Under the pieces are notes generated by a model that was not told the DNA's origin, did no database searches, and saw only the letters and a program-made list of their open reading frames with translations. Shown piece by piece: positions 8,311-16,973 of a stretch of 64,000 nucleotides of DNA (its first letter is position 1; the number at the start of each line of letters is the position of its first letter). The DNA is from Bacteroidales bacterium (lineage in GTDB: Bacteria; Bacteroidota; Bacteroidia; Bacteroidales; P3), in NCBI GenBank assembly GCA_017550405.1, contig JAFZPH010000049.1:1-64000 (forward strand), read 5' to 3'. The translations under genes were made by a program, and so were the position numbers.

Positions 8311-10509
8311 ATGCAAATGAGAGATAATGAAAACATAAAAGAAGTCGGGTTTACAGTAGACGCAGGTTTGATTCAAAGACTAGGTTATGAGTTGGTTGGG
8401 AAAGCGGAAACCGCTGTTTCAGAACTGATAAAGAACTCGTATGATGCAGATGCAACCATTGTTGATGTTAATTTTATTGACACTTCTGATGTAGGAGGCA
8501 CCTTGGTTATCTCGGATAATGGCTTAGGTATGACAGAACAGCAGTTAATTAATGGTTTTATGCGTATTTCTTCTACCGATAAACTTCATAATCCAACATC
8601 TCTTCGTTTCAATAGGACGAAAGCTGGGAAAAAAGGAATAGGAAGATTTGCTGCACAACGTTTAGGGGAACGAATGGTCATTATCACACAAAATAAGGAT
8701 GCTGAAAATGCAATTAGAATTGAGATTAATTGGAATGCATATACTATCGACAGAGACTTAACATCCATTACGTTCCCGATAGAGATAGTGGAAAAGGAAA
8801 AAGTAGAGGGTACAACTATCGAAATACATGGTCTTAGAGAAAAGTGGACAGAAGCAGCAATTAAACGTGTATTTCGATATGTTTTAGATTTGTTTCAGCC
8901 CGACTATTTATCCGAACGTAGTAAAACAGATAATCTTGCTGTTCAAAATGAAGAGACATTTAAAGTGAATTTTTATTTAGTATCAGGAGGTGGTAAACAA
9001 TCTTTCTTGAACGAACAAATATCTATTTTCGATAAATCATTAGCAACTATTGAGGGTTATATTGACCAAAACCATTGTGGAATAATCTCAATAAAAAGTA
9101 ATAGCCTTAGGCTTGATGACATTCTTGAGATTTCACATACTGAAGAAGTACCTTGCTTCCCCTCGCTTTCAGATGTATATTTCAAGATACATTATTTCAT
9201 TTATGATAGACCACAATATTACGGCGATAGAATATCTGGTACTGACTTGAAGAGAATACAAGAGTTATCAAAGACGGCAAGTGGTGTTAGGCTATATAGA
9301 AATGGATTCAGGGTGTTGCCTTATGGTGAGCCAAAAGATGACTGGACGAATATTGATAAACGTTGGAGCTCAGAATCTGGGAAAACAAATATTCCTTTAA
9401 ACAATCAAAATCTATTTGGTTTTGTAGAGATAATTGACCCTAAAGGTGATACCTTTGAAGAAACAGCAAGCAGAGAAGGTCTGATTGAAAACGAAGCCTT
9501 TAATCAATTGTCAGATTTCATTAATAAATCACTTGTTGCTGTCAGAAGTCGAATTGCAGAGAAGATAAAAGTGTTCAAAGAAAGACAAAATAATGATGAC
9601 ATTACTCAAGATTCGGATGATAAAGAACAAACGACACAAGAAATGTTTGATAAATTGAAAAACATTCTTGATGACAAATCCGATCATATTACAGATTTCT
9701 CAGAAGAAGAACAATATAAAGCTCAAAACAAAAAAGAGGGGCTTGAAATAATAAAGAAACTCGAAAACTTAATAGAAGAAGCTGGAATGCTTCGAGTGTT
9801 AGCTGGATTAGGCCTGACAATAGGAGAGTTTACGCATGAAATGAAACAGTTTCACGCATCTGTGTATAGCCATATTAGTATTTTGAAGCAATTACCTCTT
9901 AATGATGAAGCACGCGATCAGATTGATAAAATTAAATTTGATTTTGATAACTTATTTGGATATACGGATTATTTTGGAACAACAATTTCACAAAATACAA
10001 ACAGGAAAAAAACACCAATTGATATATTGGCTGTTTTAGATAGATTCCAAAACACTATACAAAACGATTTGGAGAAAAACAAGATAGAATTTATTATAGA
10101 TGCTTTCGATTTTGATGTGACCACAATTCCTATGCATAGTTCTGAGTGGAATTCCATTCTGTACAACTTATATACAAATTCAAGAAAAGCAATAAAGCGT
10201 GCAAATGTACTTGGTAAAATATTAGTAGAGGTGGGCATCGATGGTGATTATTCATTCATCGATTTCCTTGATAATGGAGACGGCATTCCCAAAGAGAATG
10301 AAAGCCGAGTCTTTAATGCTTTCTTTTCCACGTCAACACCGGCCAGTTTTGATGCTCCAAACGAAGAACAACTGATTGGTACTGGTCTTGGTCTTAAAAT
10401 TGTAAAAGATATTATTATTTCATATAAAGGCAATATTTCCATAATACCACCTAAGATTGGTTATTCCACATGTTTTAGAATATTAATTCCCTTAAACCCT
10501 AAAAAATAA
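8311..10509 (+). CDS. Double-GHKL histidine-kinase-like protein
   Basis: The 732-residue soluble protein has two GHKL ATPase modules. The first (residues 30-190) is Hsp90/MutL/MORC-like: N-box SELIKNSYDADA, G1 DNGLGM (69-74), G2 GKKGIGRFAA (106-115). The second, at the C terminus, is histidine-kinase-like: N-box NLYTNSRKAI (619-628), DNGDGIP (654-660), GTGLGLKIV (690-698). Between them EFTHEMKQF (506-514, His509) looks like a phospho-accepting H-box after a charged coiled coil. There is no signal peptide or membrane helix. It starts 15 bases after the SspD-like gene and is followed by a receiver-domain gene. I infer a cytoplasmic sensor kinase within the defence operon; a MORC-like DNA clamp is the alternative. 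Confidence 0.8.
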   Translation: MQMRDNENIKEVGFTVDAGLIQRLGYELVGKAETAVSELIKNSYDADATIVDVNFIDTSDVGGTLVISDNGLGMTEQQLINGFMRISSTDKLHNPTSLRFNRTKAGKKGIGRFAAQRLGERMVIITQNKDAENAIRIEINWNAYTIDRDLTSITFPIEIVEKEKVEGTTIEIHGLREKWTEAAIKRVFRYVLDLFQPDYLSERSKTDNLAVQNEETFKVNFYLVSGGGKQSFLNEQISIFDKSLATIEGYIDQNHCGIISIKSNSLRLDDILEISHTEEVPCFPSLSDVYFKIHYFIYDRPQYYGDRISGTDLKRIQELSKTASGVRLYRNGFRVLPYGEPKDDWTNIDKRWSSESGKTNIPLNNQNLFGFVEIIDPKGDTFEETASREGLIENEAFNQLSDFINKSLVAVRSRIAEKIKVFKERQNNDDITQDSDDKEQTTQEMFDKLKNILDDKSDHITDFSEEEQYKAQNKKEGLEIIKKLENLIEEAGMLRVLAGLGLTIGEFTHEMKQFHASVYSHISILKQLPLNDEARDQIDKIKFDFDNLFGYTDYFGTTISQNTNRKKTPIDILAVLDRFQNTIQNDLEKNKIEFIIDAFDFDVTTIPMHSSEWNSILYNLYTNSRKAIKRANVLGKILVEVGIDGDYSFIDFLDNGDGIPKENESRVFNAFFSTSTPASFDAPNEEQLIGTGLGLKIVKDIIISYKGNISIIPPKIGYSTCFRILIPLNPKK

Positions 10510-10515
10510 TTGACC

Positions 10516-11622
10516 ATGCCTATACAGTATTATTACATTGATGACGATCCCAAATCACAAAACAAGGTTGAAGGTTTTGATAATAAGAAAATATCAATCG
10601 TAGCCATGCAACATAAAGATTCATGGGAAGAACAATTTTCTTTCTTAAAAGAAGAAGAAGACAACTATGATGGATTAATACTTGACCTAAAACTTGACGA
10701 TTTGCCAAATGAAAACAACAAACGAGCTGATTTCAGAGGCACTTCACTCGCTCAAGAAATTCGGACAAGGCAAAAAGAAGGTGTATTAAAAAGTTTTCCA
10801 ATCGTATTGTTTTCTGCAAATGATAAAACCCAGCAGGCTCTAGAAAAATCTGGGAAAGATTTGTTTGATATTCTAATTGATAAATCCAAATTAAATGACA
10901 AGGCCTTTCCAATATACACTGCCCAACTCATTGATTTATCTAATGGATATAAAACGTTATCTGATTCTTCTTTAAGTATAAACAGAATATTAAATACCGA
11001 TGAAGCACTACTTGACAGTAGATTTAGAAGCGAGTATTATGAAACAAAGAAATCACCAATCCACATTCAATCAAGATTTCTAATTACTGAATTTTTGACT
11101 AAACAAGGTCTGCTTATTGATGAAGATATATTAGCCGCACGTCTTGGGATAGACAAAACTCAATCTAAAGACTGGGATTTATTATTGGATTTTTTAGCTG
11201 CCACTAAATATCAAGGTATTTTTTGCAATGGTTGGCCCCGCTGGTGGGCACATTTGATAGAACAATGGTGGAAAGAAGACATGAAATCGGACACATTTCT
11301 CCGCTCAACTCATGCAAGGGATAGGGTTGATAGGATCAGACAAATAACAGGATTAACATGCTTGAATGTTGCTGATATCATTAACAGAGCCTCTAGTGAT
11401 GAGTTTTGGACGATTTGCAAGGGCTTAAATCGTCCTTTGGATCCAGTTGACGGTATGCTCGTTCAAGGACAAGATAATCTCTACTCTTGGCAAGAGCCAT
11501 ACTATGTCTCTGTTGAAGCTGCTCTATGGCGGAAAAACATTGACAATTGGATTGATGTTGCAGATGTAGAAAAAGACAGGTATGCGAGATTAAAAGTATT
11601 GTATTCACGTAAAAGGCAATGA
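10516..11622 (+). CDS. Receiver-domain protein (response-regulator-like)
   Basis: The 368-residue protein begins with a receiver fold: acidic pocket IDDD (residues 8-11), phospho-acceptor candidate Asp57 in LILDLKL, Ser100 in IVLFSAND and Lys123 in ILIDKS. All key receiver positions are present. The remaining 240 residues hold no known DNA-binding output domain; they contain a Trp-rich stretch (CNGWPRWWAHLIEQWW) and YVSVEAALWRKN. I chose the ATG at 10516 over an upstream TTG because it gives the canonical receiver N terminus. It directly follows the kinase-like gene and ends in an ATGA overlap with the next gene. A phosphotransfer partner of the upstream protein is the natural inference. Confidence 0.75.
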   Translation: MPIQYYYIDDDPKSQNKVEGFDNKKISIVAMQHKDSWEEQFSFLKEEEDNYDGLILDLKLDDLPNENNKRADFRGTSLAQEIRTRQKEGVLKSFPIVLFSANDKTQQALEKSGKDLFDILIDKSKLNDKAFPIYTAQLIDLSNGYKTLSDSSLSINRILNTDEALLDSRFRSEYYETKKSPIHIQSRFLITEFLTKQGLLIDEDILAARLGIDKTQSKDWDLLLDFLAATKYQGIFCNGWPRWWAHLIEQWWKEDMKSDTFLRSTHARDRVDRIRQITGLTCLNVADIINRASSDEFWTICKGLNRPLDPVDGMLVQGQDNLYSWQEPYYVSVEAALWRKNIDNWIDVADVEKDRYARLKVLYSRKRQ

Positions 11623-12293
11623 ATATGGGTAATTATGCTGTAGAAATACAAAATATAGCAAGAATACTTCGAAGTAGGAATCTGTGTTTAGACACCTCTC
11701 CCTTAACATCTCATTTGTATAATCAAGGAATTTATAGAGTTGAAAAACTTAAGTTTGGAATTAGCGATGTCCCACGAAATACTATGCCAAAATTGATTAT
11801 GTTAAATGTCCTGTTGGATATTGCTTTTGAGGAAAGTGACGATGATATTCCTGTTTCTAATTATTATTTTAGAGTGACGGCAGAAGGGTTGGACGAAAAC
11901 CACATAACGAAAACTTCATCTTGGCATTTAGATTATGACAATAATGAAAATCAAGAATATATTCATCCTCATTTTCATTTGACATGGGGAGGTGACATAC
12001 TAAAAGATTCGAATTTAGGAAACGTGTTGTTGTTGCCTACTCCTCGTATATCATATCCTCCTATGGATATTGTATTAGGAATTGATTTTGTTCTTTCAAA
12101 TTTCATAAAGGGTGATGCCTATAAGCAAATACAAAGTGACTCTCAATATAAGTCAGCAGTAAAAAATGCTCAAGAAAAGTACTGGAGACCATATATGGTA
12201 TCTTTGGCCCATCATTGGTGCAATAACCATTGCTTACAATTTGAATATAAAACAAGTAATGCCAAACATTTTCAGCCGACTTTGATAGATTAG
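11619..12293 (+). CDS. Hypothetical protein of the phosphorelay set (224 aa)
   Basis: No family is recognised. The protein is soluble, with no signal peptide or membrane helix. A histidine-rich centre (IHPHFHLTWGGD, residues 126-137) and a late HHWCNNHC stretch could bind metal. The ATGA overlap with the receiver gene and the 5-base gap to the helicase gene show it is translated as part of the operon. It may be the output or sensing partner of the kinase/receiver pair, but nothing in its sequence proves that. Confidence 0.7.
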   Translation: MNMGNYAVEIQNIARILRSRNLCLDTSPLTSHLYNQGIYRVEKLKFGISDVPRNTMPKLIMLNVLLDIAFEESDDDIPVSNYYFRVTAEGLDENHITKTSSWHLDYDNNENQEYIHPHFHLTWGGDILKDSNLGNVLLLPTPRISYPPMDIVLGIDFVLSNFIKGDAYKQIQSDSQYKSAVKNAQEKYWRPYMVSLAHHWCNNHCLQFEYKTSNAKHFQPTLID

Positions 12294-12298
12294 CAGCT

Positions 12299-14572
12299 AT
12301 GCTCAATAACGTGTCATTCCCTCCTCACCGCAGATACAAATCGGGCACAGAATGGGAACCCATTGGTTTCTTTTCTGAATGCTTGTGCAATAGTACAAGA
12401 TTTGATTTGATGTTGGGTTTCTTTAGCTCTTCTGCAATAAGAATACTGGCTTCTGGTTTTGCCGTATTCCTCTATAATGGAGGAAAGATGAGAATGATTA
12501 TAAACAATCTCCTGTCCCCACAAGACAAACAAACTATTATTGCCGGACAGAGCAATGCAATTTCAGACGTATTTGATTTATCAGACATCTCTTCTATCCA
12601 AAATAATCTCTCTGATGAAGGGCATCATTTCTTTGAGTGCCTTGCTTGGCTTATTTCAAATAAAAGAATTGAAATAAAAATCGTCCAACCCAAAGACCAC
12701 AATGGAATTGCTCATACAAAATTTGGTCTTTTCTCTGATGGAAGCCACAGTGTCTCTTTTGAAGGTTCTTGCAACTTTACTAAAACTGCATTAGTTGACA
12801 ACATAGAGAGTATCTCGGTTTCATGCAATTGGGATGGTGAGATATTTAAATCTCAAATAGAGAATATTGAGAATGACTTTGAGAGAGCATTTGAGGAGAA
12901 CGACAAAAATCTCATTTATATTAATGCGGAAAAAGTAATAGACAGAATTAGTACAACTTTTGGAGGGAAAAACCTTGCTGAGTTACTTGAACAAGAGCAG
13001 CAAATATCACGAATACATATTCGGCCATCAATAATATCAGCCATTGAAACGGCCAGAAAAAAAGTTGAAAATATAGCAATAAGCGATGAATTAATAACAG
13101 GAGTTCCACATTTTCCATATCCTAGTGGTCCTCGCGACTATCAGAAACAAGCCTTTGAAAACTGGAAGGCAAATGGACAAAAAGGCCTTTTTGCGATGGC
13201 TACCGGAACTGGAAAAACACTTACGGCATTAAACTGTTTGTTAGAAATCTACAGACGAAAAGGCTACTATAAGGCTCTGATACTTGTTCCCACCTTGACC
13301 CTAGTAGAGCAGTGGGAAAACGAGTGTCGAAAGTTTGGTTACACTAGGGTAATAAAAGTTAGTTCTAAAAATTCGTCGTGGCGTGAAGAAATAAATAGAG
13401 TACAATTTGATGAAAAGCACTGTAAAGAAGATGACAATGTATCATACATTATTATTGCTACCTATAGTTCATTTGCTCGACAGAATGTATTTGACACATT
13501 GAATGGTTTCTCACGTAACCAAATGTTGCTGATAGCAGATGAAGCACACAATATGGGTGCACCTGGAATACTAAAGAAACTGGGCAGCATTAATTACTTA
13601 CGAAGAATAGGACTTTCTGCAACACCTGAAAGACAATTCGACGAACAGACAAATCGCAAACTTGAACGATTCTTTGGAGCGGAAGAAAAATATACATATG
13701 AGTATTCTATGGAAGAGGCCATTAAGAAAGGTGTTCTTTGTCGCTATTATTACTATCCCCATATTGTTCAGTTAACAGACGACGAGATGGAGCATTATGC
13801 CGAATTGTCAACCAAAATATCACGTTATTTCAATTTCAACAGTGGAACATTTGACAAAAAAGACGATGTCTTGATGGCTTTGTTGTTGGCTCGTAAAAGA
13901 ATAATACACAAAGCAGCCAATAAATTACCCGTTTTCCAACACATAATATCCAATCGCTTTGTAGAGAAAGGTTCTCTCAAATATACTCTAGTTTATGTAC
14001 CAGAGGGAAATAATCCAAATGAACAGAGAGCAGACATTTTTGAAGACCACGAAACAATCACAGATGACATAGACGCTGAGCACCTGATTGACTTATATAC
14101 ACAGGTTGTTTGCGAGGTTGACAAGTACGTCACTGTAAGAAAGTTTACGGGTGACACCAAAGACCGTAATGCAATATTGGATGATTTCGCTTCTGGCAGA
14201 CTCCAAGTACTTACATCTATGAAATGTCTAGATGAAGGTGTGGATGTACCTCGTAGCGAACTGGCAATTTTTTGTGCAAGTACAGGTAATCCTCGCCAGT
14301 TCATTCAACGACGCGGACGTGTTCTCAGAACACACAAAGACAAGAAATACTCTTATATTCATGACTTGGTAGTAATTCCAAAAGTAATGCCAAATACTCA
14401 AAGTTATCGTATGGAGCAAGCTCTTCTTGCTGGTGAGTTGAAACGCGTATATGACTTCTCATCACTATCTGAGAATCCATCTCATGCGCAGATGGAATTG
14501 ATAGATGTGATGAATTACTATGGATTAAACATGTTTGACAATACACATATTAGCCATGACACAGAAAGATAA
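12299..14572 (+). CDS. PLD nuclease / SF2 DEAH-helicase fusion
   Basis: The 757-residue protein joins two parts. Residues 30-200 form a phospholipase-D-like nuclease domain with one HxK motif (HTKFGLF, His139-Lys141) and a following SCNF (Asn159). From residue 280 a superfamily 2 helicase follows: Walker A MATGTGKT (300-307), DEAH (414-417), motif III LSATPER (439-445), and a late QFIQRRGRVLR motif VI. It resembles UvrB/HsdR-type restriction helicases, and I recall helicases of this sort annotated as restriction enzymes of Dnd phosphorothioation systems. It probably translocates on DNA and cuts; a single HxK implies that it dimerises to build the active site. It is followed by an overlapping small gene. 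Confidence 0.85.
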   Translation: MLNNVSFPPHRRYKSGTEWEPIGFFSECLCNSTRFDLMLGFFSSSAIRILASGFAVFLYNGGKMRMIINNLLSPQDKQTIIAGQSNAISDVFDLSDISSIQNNLSDEGHHFFECLAWLISNKRIEIKIVQPKDHNGIAHTKFGLFSDGSHSVSFEGSCNFTKTALVDNIESISVSCNWDGEIFKSQIENIENDFERAFEENDKNLIYINAEKVIDRISTTFGGKNLAELLEQEQQISRIHIRPSIISAIETARKKVENIAISDELITGVPHFPYPSGPRDYQKQAFENWKANGQKGLFAMATGTGKTLTALNCLLEIYRRKGYYKALILVPTLTLVEQWENECRKFGYTRVIKVSSKNSSWREEINRVQFDEKHCKEDDNVSYIIIATYSSFARQNVFDTLNGFSRNQMLLIADEAHNMGAPGILKKLGSINYLRRIGLSATPERQFDEQTNRKLERFFGAEEKYTYEYSMEEAIKKGVLCRYYYYPHIVQLTDDEMEHYAELSTKISRYFNFNSGTFDKKDDVLMALLLARKRIIHKAANKLPVFQHIISNRFVEKGSLKYTLVYVPEGNNPNEQRADIFEDHETITDDIDAEHLIDLYTQVVCEVDKYVTVRKFTGDTKDRNAILDDFASGRLQVLTSMKCLDEGVDVPRSELAIFCASTGNPRQFIQRRGRVLRTHKDKKYSYIHDLVVIPKVMPNTQSYRMEQALLAGELKRVYDFSSLSENPSHAQMELIDVMNYYGLNMFDNTHISHDTER

Positions 14573-14798
14573 AATGTTGCAAATGGTACTCAACAATGAG
14601 CAACTTATGAAACAGTATGATTACACTTCTGAGCAACTGAATGAGCTAGATTTACAAGAAGCCTTACGAAGCGATAATGCTATTATTGTAAGTGTTGCTC
14701 GCATCATACGCGAACTGGATGGTTCAATGGATTCCTCGAAACAGAAAGAGGTATACAAAAAAGTTTTTACCCACCTAAATAATAATCTTTTCTTATGA
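14556..14798 (+). CDS. Small operon protein (80 aa)
   Basis: The ATG at 14556 lies 17 bases before the end of the helicase gene; an in-frame TTG at 14535 is less likely. The product is acidic and all-helical in appearance (NNEQLMKQYDYTSEQLNELD), with no recognised family. Its stop overlaps the ATG of the SMC-like gene as ATGA, so it is translationally coupled on both sides. This suggests a small bridging or regulatory subunit between the helicase and the SMC-like ATPase. Function unknown. Confidence 0.7.
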   Translation: MTQKDKMLQMVLNNEQLMKQYDYTSEQLNELDLQEALRSDNAIIVSVARIIRELDGSMDSSKQKEVYKKVFTHLNNNLFL

Positions 14799-16960
14799 TA
14801 ATCAAGAATATTTCAATCGAGAACTTCCGCAGTTACTATGGAAGTAATAGCATGGATGTAGGCGAAGGGCTTACCTTGATAATTGGTGCTAATGGGGATG
14901 GTAAAACAACTTTTTTCGAAGCATTAGAATGGTTGTTCGACACTGTTGACAATAAACCAAAAGTGGACATCAAGTATATATCAAAGAAAAAGATTGCCGA
15001 ACTGATGCCCAATGAATCCGCAGTAGTCAAAGTCTCGATGACATATGAAAGTGACCGCAATGAGAAAATTGTAGAAAAGTCTTTCAAATTCACCAAAGCA
15101 CCTGATGGTTCTGTTACAACTTCCAACTTTATGCATTGTATCTACATACAAAATGGCAATGAGAAAGAAGTATGTGAAGGCGATACTGCAAAACGGTTGT
15201 TCGACATTGACTTCTCTGTATCTATCAGGAAATATTGCCTGTTTAAAGGAGAACAGGAGCTGAATATTTTTAACAAAGAGGAGGCAATGAGCTACCTTGT
15301 AGAAACATTTAGCAAGATACGGGATTTTGATCCTTATATTAACTTTACTAGCAAAGCTCAAAAATGGTCACAGGATGCTGCAGATAATGCAATGAGAGCT
15401 GACCGAAAGAATAGCAAGGAGGCTGAACGGTTAAGATCGCTGATAAAAAATGAACTTGACTTTATTAGAGATAAAGGTGAGGAGTTAAAGAACTCTCAAA
15501 AGGAGGCCGTTAATTTCACAACCCTTTTGGATGAGTTAGAAAAAAACAAAGAATCCTCTGAGCTGCTAAACTCAACCAATAACAGAATTGAAACATTAAA
15601 GGAGAAGATTGCAAAAGCATACAATAGCATCTCAGAAAACTATACATTTCGATTGCTTGACGAGATGTGGATTCTGATGGGATTTGAACCTATAGCACGT
15701 GAATATGGCGACACGGTAGCAAATCTCGACAAAGAGCAAAGACGTATGGAACGTGAATATCAGCGTGAACAAGGTGCAAAGAAGTTGGCTGGCAAGATGC
15801 AGGAAGAAATCAATCAAGGATTTGTTCCTCTAGCATTGAATATTCCAGATGAAAACACCATGAGAGAAATGCTACACGATGAAGTGTGTAAAATATGCGG
15901 TACACCAGCACCAAAAGGTTCCGTTGCATATAACACGATGAAAAAACATCTCGATGACTATTTGGCATCACTTAAAGATACACATGATAATGAAGATGAG
16001 GAAGAAGACACTCTTTTCAAACATGAATATATTCGTGAACTAGCTAACCGCTATACAGTATTGCACAATAGTATGAACTGGCTTACTCGATTGCCAATAA
16101 TAATTAAAACTGAAATTGAAAAGAATCGCAGGAGCCATGATATTGCAGACGATTTACAGGCAAGGCTAGAACAAGAAGAGGAACAAAAACGCAAAATACT
16201 GGCTCAGACAGACGGTCTTTCTGAGGAACAATTGGTATCTGCGTTTAATAATATTTCTGAGTGGTGGAGACAAAAGAATCAAGCAGAAAACAAATCCGAT
16301 TTCTTAAAACGACAGATAGATGAGCATCGAAAGAAACTAGAAGAGTATCAAGAAGAATATAGTCAAATATCCGAAGAGTCCTTAGCAGCCACTTATGCTC
16401 GTACAAGCATTGCAATGCAACGAATTGCAGAGGCTTTCTTGGCTGCAAAAATACATAACAAACGGGAGTTCCTAGCTCAATTGGAGGATACGACGAACAA
16501 TTATCTTGAACGCCTTAATCGTGGTGACTTTCGAGGCCAAGCCCATATTGTGGAGAAAGCTGATGAGAGTGCGGAACTGATGCTGATTGATACCGATGGT
16601 ACTCGCATTTACAATCCCAATACAGCACTAAAAACTACTATGTATATGTCACTCCTTTTTGCTGTAGCTGAGCTTACAACAGTAAAGCATGAGGATGATT
16701 ATCCTCTGATTTTTGATGCACCCACCTCATCGTTCACTGCTGCTAAAGAAAGTGACTTCTTTGGAGTGATTGGAGAAATAAACAAACAGACCATCATCGT
16801 CACAAAGAGTTTCTTAAACGAAAATGCCGATGGCTCTTCATCAATTGACACAAAGCGTCTTAAAGCCATCAAGGGCAAGAAATACCGTGTTGAAAAGAAA
16901 CGCCCGTTTAATGACAAGAATTTGGCCACAATAGAAACTAGAATTGAACCCATAAACTAG
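14795..16960 (+). CDS. Rad50/SMC-like ATPase (DndD-like)
   Basis: The 721-residue protein begins IIKNISIENFRSYYG, then Walker A GANGDGKTT (31-39), as in RecF/Rad50/DndD proteins. Two long coiled coils flank a zinc-hook-like CKICGTPAPKG near residue 365. The C-terminal head carries Walker B and D-loop sequence PLIFDAPTSSF. The overall plan of head, coil, hook, coil, head matches a small Rad50, and DndD of classical phosphorothioation has the same plan. It may load on DNA ends or bridge DNA for the helicase-nuclease. It is coupled to the small upstream gene by ATGA and sits 13 bases before the next gene. Confidence 0.85.
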   Translation: MIIKNISIENFRSYYGSNSMDVGEGLTLIIGANGDGKTTFFEALEWLFDTVDNKPKVDIKYISKKKIAELMPNESAVVKVSMTYESDRNEKIVEKSFKFTKAPDGSVTTSNFMHCIYIQNGNEKEVCEGDTAKRLFDIDFSVSIRKYCLFKGEQELNIFNKEEAMSYLVETFSKIRDFDPYINFTSKAQKWSQDAADNAMRADRKNSKEAERLRSLIKNELDFIRDKGEELKNSQKEAVNFTTLLDELEKNKESSELLNSTNNRIETLKEKIAKAYNSISENYTFRLLDEMWILMGFEPIAREYGDTVANLDKEQRRMEREYQREQGAKKLAGKMQEEINQGFVPLALNIPDENTMREMLHDEVCKICGTPAPKGSVAYNTMKKHLDDYLASLKDTHDNEDEEEDTLFKHEYIRELANRYTVLHNSMNWLTRLPIIIKTEIEKNRRSHDIADDLQARLEQEEEQKRKILAQTDGLSEEQLVSAFNNISEWWRQKNQAENKSDFLKRQIDEHRKKLEEYQEEYSQISEESLAATYARTSIAMQRIAEAFLAAKIHNKREFLAQLEDTTNNYLERLNRGDFRGQAHIVEKADESAELMLIDTDGTRIYNPNTALKTTMYMSLLFAVAELTTVKHEDDYPLIFDAPTSSFTAAKESDFFGVIGEINKQTIIVTKSFLNENADGSSSIDTKRLKAIKGKKYRVEKKRPFNDKNLATIETRIEPIN

Positions 16961-16973
16961 AAAGGAGTGAAAC

